A stretch of 64,000 bases of DNA. Source: AP-15 sp963795485 (lineage in GTDB: Bacteria > Pseudomonadota > Alphaproteobacteria > ATCC43930 > CGMCC-115725). The stretch covers positions 124,001-188,000 of the forward strand of contig CAWCIL010000002.1 of the NCBI GenBank assembly GCA_963795485.1, in the 5' to 3' direction. A program made the translations under genes and the position numbers. The first letter of the stretch is position 1. The number at the start of each line of letters is the position of its first letter. The notes beneath the pieces were generated by a model. The model did not search any database. It was given only the letters and a program-made list of their open reading frames with translations, and had not been told where the DNA came from. This document shows, in pieces, positions 60,542 to 64,000 of this stretch.

Positions 60542-62374
60542 ATGGCTGATTCAGCGGTGTCGACCCTGCCGATGGCGTCCCGCGAACCGGGGGCGTCGCC
60601 GACGCAGCTCGTCGAGATGAATTGGGATCCAATCACCAGAATCGTCGGCAGCCTCGGCATCTACACGAAGATCGATTTCGAGAAGCGCGAGGTGGCGCAG
60701 TGCCATAGCACCTCGGCGATCTTCCGCGGCTACAGCATCTTCATGAAAGGCAAGGACCCGCGGGACTCGCATTTCATCACCAGCCGCATCTGCGGCATCT
60801 GTGGCGACAATCACGCGACCTGCTCGGTCTACGCCCAGAACATGGCCTACGGGATCAAACCGCCCGCCTTGGCGGAGTGGATCGTCAATCTCGGAGAGGC
60901 GGCCGAGTACATGTTCGACCACAACATCTTCCAGGATAACCTGGTGGGGGTCAACTACTGCGAGAAGATGGTCCGGGAGACCAACCCGAGCGTCTGGACC
61001 AAGGCGCAGGCCACCCCCGCCCCGCATGCCGCCGACCACGGCTATGCGACGATCGCGGACATCATGACCGCGCTCAATCCATTTACCGGCGACTTCTATC
61101 GCGAGACCCTGGTGGTCAGCCGCTACACGCGCGAGATGTTCAGCCTGATGGAAGGCCGGCACGTCCACCCTTCGACGCTTTATCCCGGCGGCGTCGGGAC
61201 AGTGCCGACGGTGCAGCTCTTCACCGACTATTTGGTGAGACTGACCAAGTACGCCGAGTTCATGAAGAAGTGCGTGCCGCTGCACGACGACCTGTTCGAC
61301 TTCTTCATTGAGGCCCTGCCCGGCTACGAACGGGTGGGCAAGCGTCGCATCCTGCTCGGCTGCTGGGGCTCGTTCCAGGACCCCGACCACTGCGACTACA
61401 ACTACAAGACCATGACCAATTGGGGACGAAAGATGTTCGTCACCCCGGGCGTCATCGTCGATGGCGAGCTGGTCACCACCGACCTCGTCGAGATCAATCT
61501 GCAGATGCGGATCCTGCTTGGCAGCTCCTACTACGAGGGCTGGGATGACAAGGAGATATTCGTCAAGGAAGATCCGCTCGGCAATCCAGTTGACCGCAAT
61601 CATCCCTGGAACCAGACGACCATCCCAAAGCCGCAAAAGCGCGACTTCGATGGCAACTATTCCTGGGTGATGAGTCCACGCTGGCTGGACAAGCGGACCG
61701 GCGACCATCTGGCGCTGGATACCGGCGGCGGTGCGATCGCCCGTCTATGGTCGACCGCGCTCGCCGGTCTGGTGGACATCGGTTACGTCAAGGCGACCGG
61801 CCACAGCGTCAAGATCTACCTGCCGAAGACGGCGCTGAAGGGCGATGTTGAGTTCGAGTGGAAGGTCCCCGAACACAGCAACACCATCGAGCGCAACCGA
61901 GCCCGGACCTACTTCCAGGCCTATTGCGCCGCCGCGGCCTATCACTTCGTCGAAAAGGCCCTGGCGGAGATCCAGGCGGGCCGCACCCAGACCTGGGTGG
62001 ATTTCAAGGTGCCCGATAACGCCATCGGCTGCGGCTTCCACGAGGCGGTGCGCGGGGTGCTTTCCCACCACTTGGTGATCCGCGGCGGCAAGATCGCCAA
62101 CTATCACCCTTATCCGCCGACGCCCTGGAACGCCAACCCGCGCGACATCTACGGCACCCCCGGACCTTACGAGGACGCCGTGCAAGGCTGCCCGATTTTC
62201 GAGGAGAACGGGCCGGAGAATTTCAAGGGCATCGACATCATGCGCACGGTGCGCAGCTTCGACCCCTGCCTGCCCTGCGGGGTCCACATGTACGTCGGCG
62301 AAGGCAAGACGGTCAGCGTGACGCACGCTCCGATGTTTGGGGTCTCCGGCCACGACGGGCATCAAGAGTCATGA
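60542..62374 (+). CDS. hhyL: [NiFe]-hydrogenase large subunit, group 1h-like
   Basis: Catalytic subunit (610 aa) carrying the NiFe(CN)2CO site. The L1 motif is SRICGICGDNHATCSVYA and the L2 motif DPCLPCGVHMYVGEGK, the latter characteristic of group 1h. The N-terminus DPITRIVGSLGIYTKIDF and AIFRGYSIFMKGKDPRDSH F are standard. After the L2 His there are 28 more residues, with a His/Gly-rich end (GHDGHQES), the region removed or kept depending on the maturation protease; no protease gene is inside the window. Group 1h enzymes in other bacteria scavenge atmospheric H2. It begins 30 bases after the small subunit and overlaps the next gene by four bases (ATGA). Confidence 0.93.
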   Translation: MADSAVSTLPMASREPGASPTQLVEMNWDPITRIVGSLGIYTKIDFEKREVAQCHSTSAIFRGYSIFMKGKDPRDSHFITSRICGICGDNHATCSVYAQNMAYGIKPPALAEWIVNLGEAAEYMFDHNIFQDNLVGVNYCEKMVRETNPSVWTKAQATPAPHAADHGYATIADIMTALNPFTGDFYRETLVVSRYTREMFSLMEGRHVHPSTLYPGGVGTVPTVQLFTDYLVRLTKYAEFMKKCVPLHDDLFDFFIEALPGYERVGKRRILLGCWGSFQDPDHCDYNYKTMTNWGRKMFVTPGVIVDGELVTTDLVEINLQMRILLGSSYYEGWDDKEIFVKEDPLGNPVDRNHPWNQTTIPKPQKRDFDGNYSWVMSPRWLDKRTGDHLALDTGGGAIARLWSTALAGLVDIGYVKATGHSVKIYLPKTALKGDVEFEWKVPEHSNTIERNRARTYFQAYCAAAAYHFVEKALAEIQAGRTQTWVDFKVPDNAIGCGFHEAVRGVLSHHLVIRGGKIANYHPYPPTPWNANPRDIYGTPGPYEDAVQGCPIFEENGPENFKGIDIMRTVRSFDPCLPCGVHMYVGEGKTVSVTHAPMFGVSGHDGHQES

Positions 62375-62886
62375 ACGGTCGGGCGGGCGCGGAGGCCGCG
62401 CTGCGGCGCGTCGAAGACCTTGTCGCCACGCTTGAGGCGCTACCGGAAACCCACGCCCGGGACGTCGCCCGCGAATTGATGGAAGCCGTGCTGGACCTGC
62501 ATGGACTGGCCCTCGCCCGCCTCTCCGCCATCGTCGCCGCCAGCGGGCACGGGGACGGTCTATACGAAGCGTTTAGCGCCGACGCACGGGTCGCCGCCGT
62601 CCTCCTGCTGCACGGCCTGCACCCGGAGATGCCCCAGGCGAGGGTCAAAAAGGCGATCGCCGAGCTGGCGCCCAGCCTGCGCGCGCAAGGCGCCGACGTC
62701 GCCCTGGTGGAGGTCAGCGACGGAGTCGCGCGGCTGCGGCTTCGAATGCCGGGCGCCTCGCACGAGGAGGCCGCGATTTTACGCCGGGAGGTCGAGGACG
62801 CCATCGTCGAGGCGGCGCCCGACCTGGAGGAAATAGCGATCTTGAACGAGGTGGCGAGTGTTCCAGTCCTCTCAGCAGCGTCCTAA
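62371..62886 (+). CDS. NifU C-terminal-like protein of the hydrogenase operon, lacking the CxxC
   Basis: 171-residue protein typical of group 1h hydrogenase operons. Residues 1-100 are a helical region (VEDLVATLEALPETHARDVA RELMEAVLDLHG); residues about 95-165 correspond to the NifU C-terminal fold (KAIAELAPSLRAQGADVALV EVSDGVARLRLRMPG). In usual homologues the next residues are a CSGC-type FeS site; here they read ASHEEAAI, and the protein has no Cys at all in this domain. It therefore cannot hold a cluster in the normal way. The start overlaps the large-subunit stop, so expression is coupled. Confidence 0.8.
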   Translation: MNGRAGAEAALRRVEDLVATLEALPETHARDVARELMEAVLDLHGLALARLSAIVAASGHGDGLYEAFSADARVAAVLLLHGLHPEMPQARVKKAIAELAPSLRAQGADVALVEVSDGVARLRLRMPGASHEEAAILRREVEDAIVEAAPDLEEIAILNEVASVPVLSAAS

Positions 62887-62937
62887 TCGCGGCGCTTAGG
62901 CTCGCACCGTCAACTCGCTTCGGGGCAGAGGTGAGTG

Positions 62938-63555
62938 ATGACCAACGGCTATTCGGCGATCACCAAGCTGCGCAAGTTCGTCGCTGGCCCCGTGGAGCGA
63001 TGCGATTTCTGCCGGGTGCGGGTTCCCGATGAGCACGCCCATTTGGTCGAGGCCGGCGCCTTGCGCCTCTTCTGCGCCTGCACAGGTTGCGCCATCGAGA
63101 TGACCGCCGATGGGCTCGACTTCCGAAGGGTCGAGCCGCGCCAGGAAAGCCTGCCCGGATTCCAGATGGCCGACGCGGATTGGGCCATGCTGCAAATCCC
63201 CATCGACGTCGCCTTCCTGTTCCGGCCCGAGGCCGGGACAGAGCCCATGGCGATGTTCCCCGGCCCGGCCGGCGCCACGCGTTCCCAACTGAGCGCGCAG
63301 GTCTGGTCGGCGCTGGCTGAACGCTATCCGCTACTCGACGAACTTACGCCGGGCGCCGAGGCGCTTCTGGTCAATCGCTCGGCCGGCCGCCGGGACTACT
63401 ATCGGGTGTCAACCGACCATTGCTACGCGCTGACCGGTCTGATGCGGGCGCGCTGGCGCGGACTGGCCGGCGGCGAAGAGGCCTGGGCGGCCATCGACCA
63501 TTACTTCACCGAGCTCGACCAAGCGACGGCCCCAGGGCGGATGGCGCATGCCTGA
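62938..63555 (+). CDS. DUF5947 family protein
   Basis: 205-residue protein of a family known almost only from group 1h hydrogenase loci. The N-terminal zinc-ribbon-like region has four Cys in two pairs (ERCDFCRVRVPDEHAH and FCACTGC). The central DWAMLQIPIDVAFLF and the C-terminal YRVSTDHCYALTGLMRARWR are conserved. Role unknown; possibly an assembly or electron-transfer accessory. The ATG 62938 has GAGG at six bases; a GTG at 62935 is adjacent. Its stop overlaps the next gene. Confidence 0.85.
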   Translation: MTNGYSAITKLRKFVAGPVERCDFCRVRVPDEHAHLVEAGALRLFCACTGCAIEMTADGLDFRRVEPRQESLPGFQMADADWAMLQIPIDVAFLFRPEAGTEPMAMFPGPAGATRSQLSAQVWSALAERYPLLDELTPGAEALLVNRSAGRRDYYRVSTDHCYALTGLMRARWRGLAGGEEAWAAIDHYFTELDQATAPGRMAHA

Positions 63556-64000
63556 TCTCGACTTCCAGATCGAAGATGTGGGCATCGAGCCGTTCGCGGC
63601 CGTGCCCACCCTGACGTTCGACCTGCGGATCGCCGCGCGCGATCGCCCGATCCGCAACATCGCGCTCACATCGCAGATTCGCATCGAGCCTGCCCGGCGT
63701 GGCTACGGTCCGGAGGAACAGGAACGGCTGAGCGAGCTGTTCGGCGAAAAGCGGCGCTGGGGCCAGACCCTGCGGGGCTTCTTGTGGGACCACGTCAACC
63801 TGCCCGTCCCGCCCTTCGAGACCGAGTGCCTCGTCAAGCTGCCGCTGGCTTGCAGCTACGACTTCAACATCGCGGCGACCAAGTATTTCCATGGCCTCGA
63901 GGAAGGCGTGGCGCCGCTGAGTTTCCTGTTCAGCGGCGCTGTCTTTTACGAAGAGGTCGACGGCCGGCTGCAGATTGGCCAGATCGCCTGGAACAAGGAC
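63548..64000 (+). CDS. DUF6084 family protein (partial, cut by window edge)
   Basis: First 151 codons of a DUF6084 protein, another regular member of group 1h hydrogenase operons. It starts PDLDFQIEDVGIEPFAAVPT LTFDLRI and shows IRIEPARRGYGPEEQERLSE LFG and WDHVNLPVPPFE. No signal peptide or metal motif is visible; the fold looks beta-rich. It overlaps DUF5947 by eight bases. The C-terminus and the following maturation genes lie beyond the right edge. Confidence 0.85.
   Translation, partial: MPDLDFQIEDVGIEPFAAVPTLTFDLRIAARDRPIRNIALTSQIRIEPARRGYGPEEQERLSELFGEKRRWGQTLRGFLWDHVNLPVPPFETECLVKLPLACSYDFNIAATKYFHGLEEGVAPLSFLFSGAVFYEEVDGRLQIGQIAWNKD

Overview
The window is high-GC, gene-dense DNA that reads as the chromosome of an alphaproteobacterium, probably Rhodospirillales-like. 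The order is an inference. The supporting genes are a ChvG/ChvI-type two-component pair, a DUF1491 protein, the NDUFS4-like complex I accessory subunit, plant/alphaproteobacterial-type glutamate-cysteine ligase, an ArsR-methyltransferase regulator beside metF and metH, a two-domain dCTP deaminase, and Kdo/lipid A genes (lpxL-like, lpxK, waaA, DUF374, msbA). No rRNA operon, CRISPR array or replication origin was seen. Two tRNA genes are present (Arg-UCU and Pro-UGG, both minus strand).

Layout. 1-3.3 kb: acetyltransferase (cut by the edge), sseA, alaX, a GIY-YIG gene between inverted palindromes, and cysK. 3.7-12.7 kb: dcd, then a long minus-strand signalling block (chvI, chvG, DUF1491, a single-domain response regulator, a c-heme DUF3365 protein, a second histidine kinase and a Nudix hydrolase) and two lipoproteins. 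12.8-18.5 kb: metH, metF and their ArsR-SAM regulator. 18.7-22 kb: mlaA, mlaC and an EttA-like ABC-F protein. 22.1-24.3 kb: a graveyard of mobile-element pieces containing a complete IS3-family element, next to tRNA-Arg. 24.4-28.7 kb: NDUFS4-like protein, tRNA-Pro, an ECF sigma factor, a CBS-BON protein, a CaiB-type CoA-transferase and a glutathione transferase. 28.9-31.4 kb: an antiporter relic, an IS5-family element and a broken SGNH hydrolase. 31.4-34 kb: carbamoyltransferase, DUF5989 and SxtJ. 34.2-40 kb: murJ, trpS, an alpha/beta hydrolase, a Cache protein and aqpZ. 40-46 kb: lipid A/Kdo operon. 46-58 kb: extradiol dioxygenase, pmbA, ubiD, two MFS transporters with a LysR regulator, a methyltransferase, ubiA, rsmE and gshA. 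58.1-59.2 kb: a RHH/RelE toxin-antitoxin pair and an AlpA-like regulator, both broken. 59.3-64 kb: the start of a [NiFe]-hydrogenase operon of the group 1h (actinobacterial, high-affinity) type.

How the genes work together. The metabolic core links methionine/folate/SAM recycling (ArsR-MT, metF, metH), cysteine and glutathione (cysK, sseA, gshA, GST) and ubiquinone synthesis (ubiA, ubiD). Envelope work is represented by lipid A/Kdo, MurJ and the Mla phospholipid-trafficking proteins. The hydrogenase operon would add energy from trace H2. It sits beside toxin-antitoxin and AlpA debris, which suggests acquisition by transfer.

Caution. At least ten otherwise well-conserved reading frames carry single-base indels, including three in murJ alone and one each in metH, chvG, pmbA and the hydrogenase small subunit. 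Such a density in housekeeping genes points first to consensus errors in the assembly. Those genes are annotated as one locus each, with the frameshift position given.
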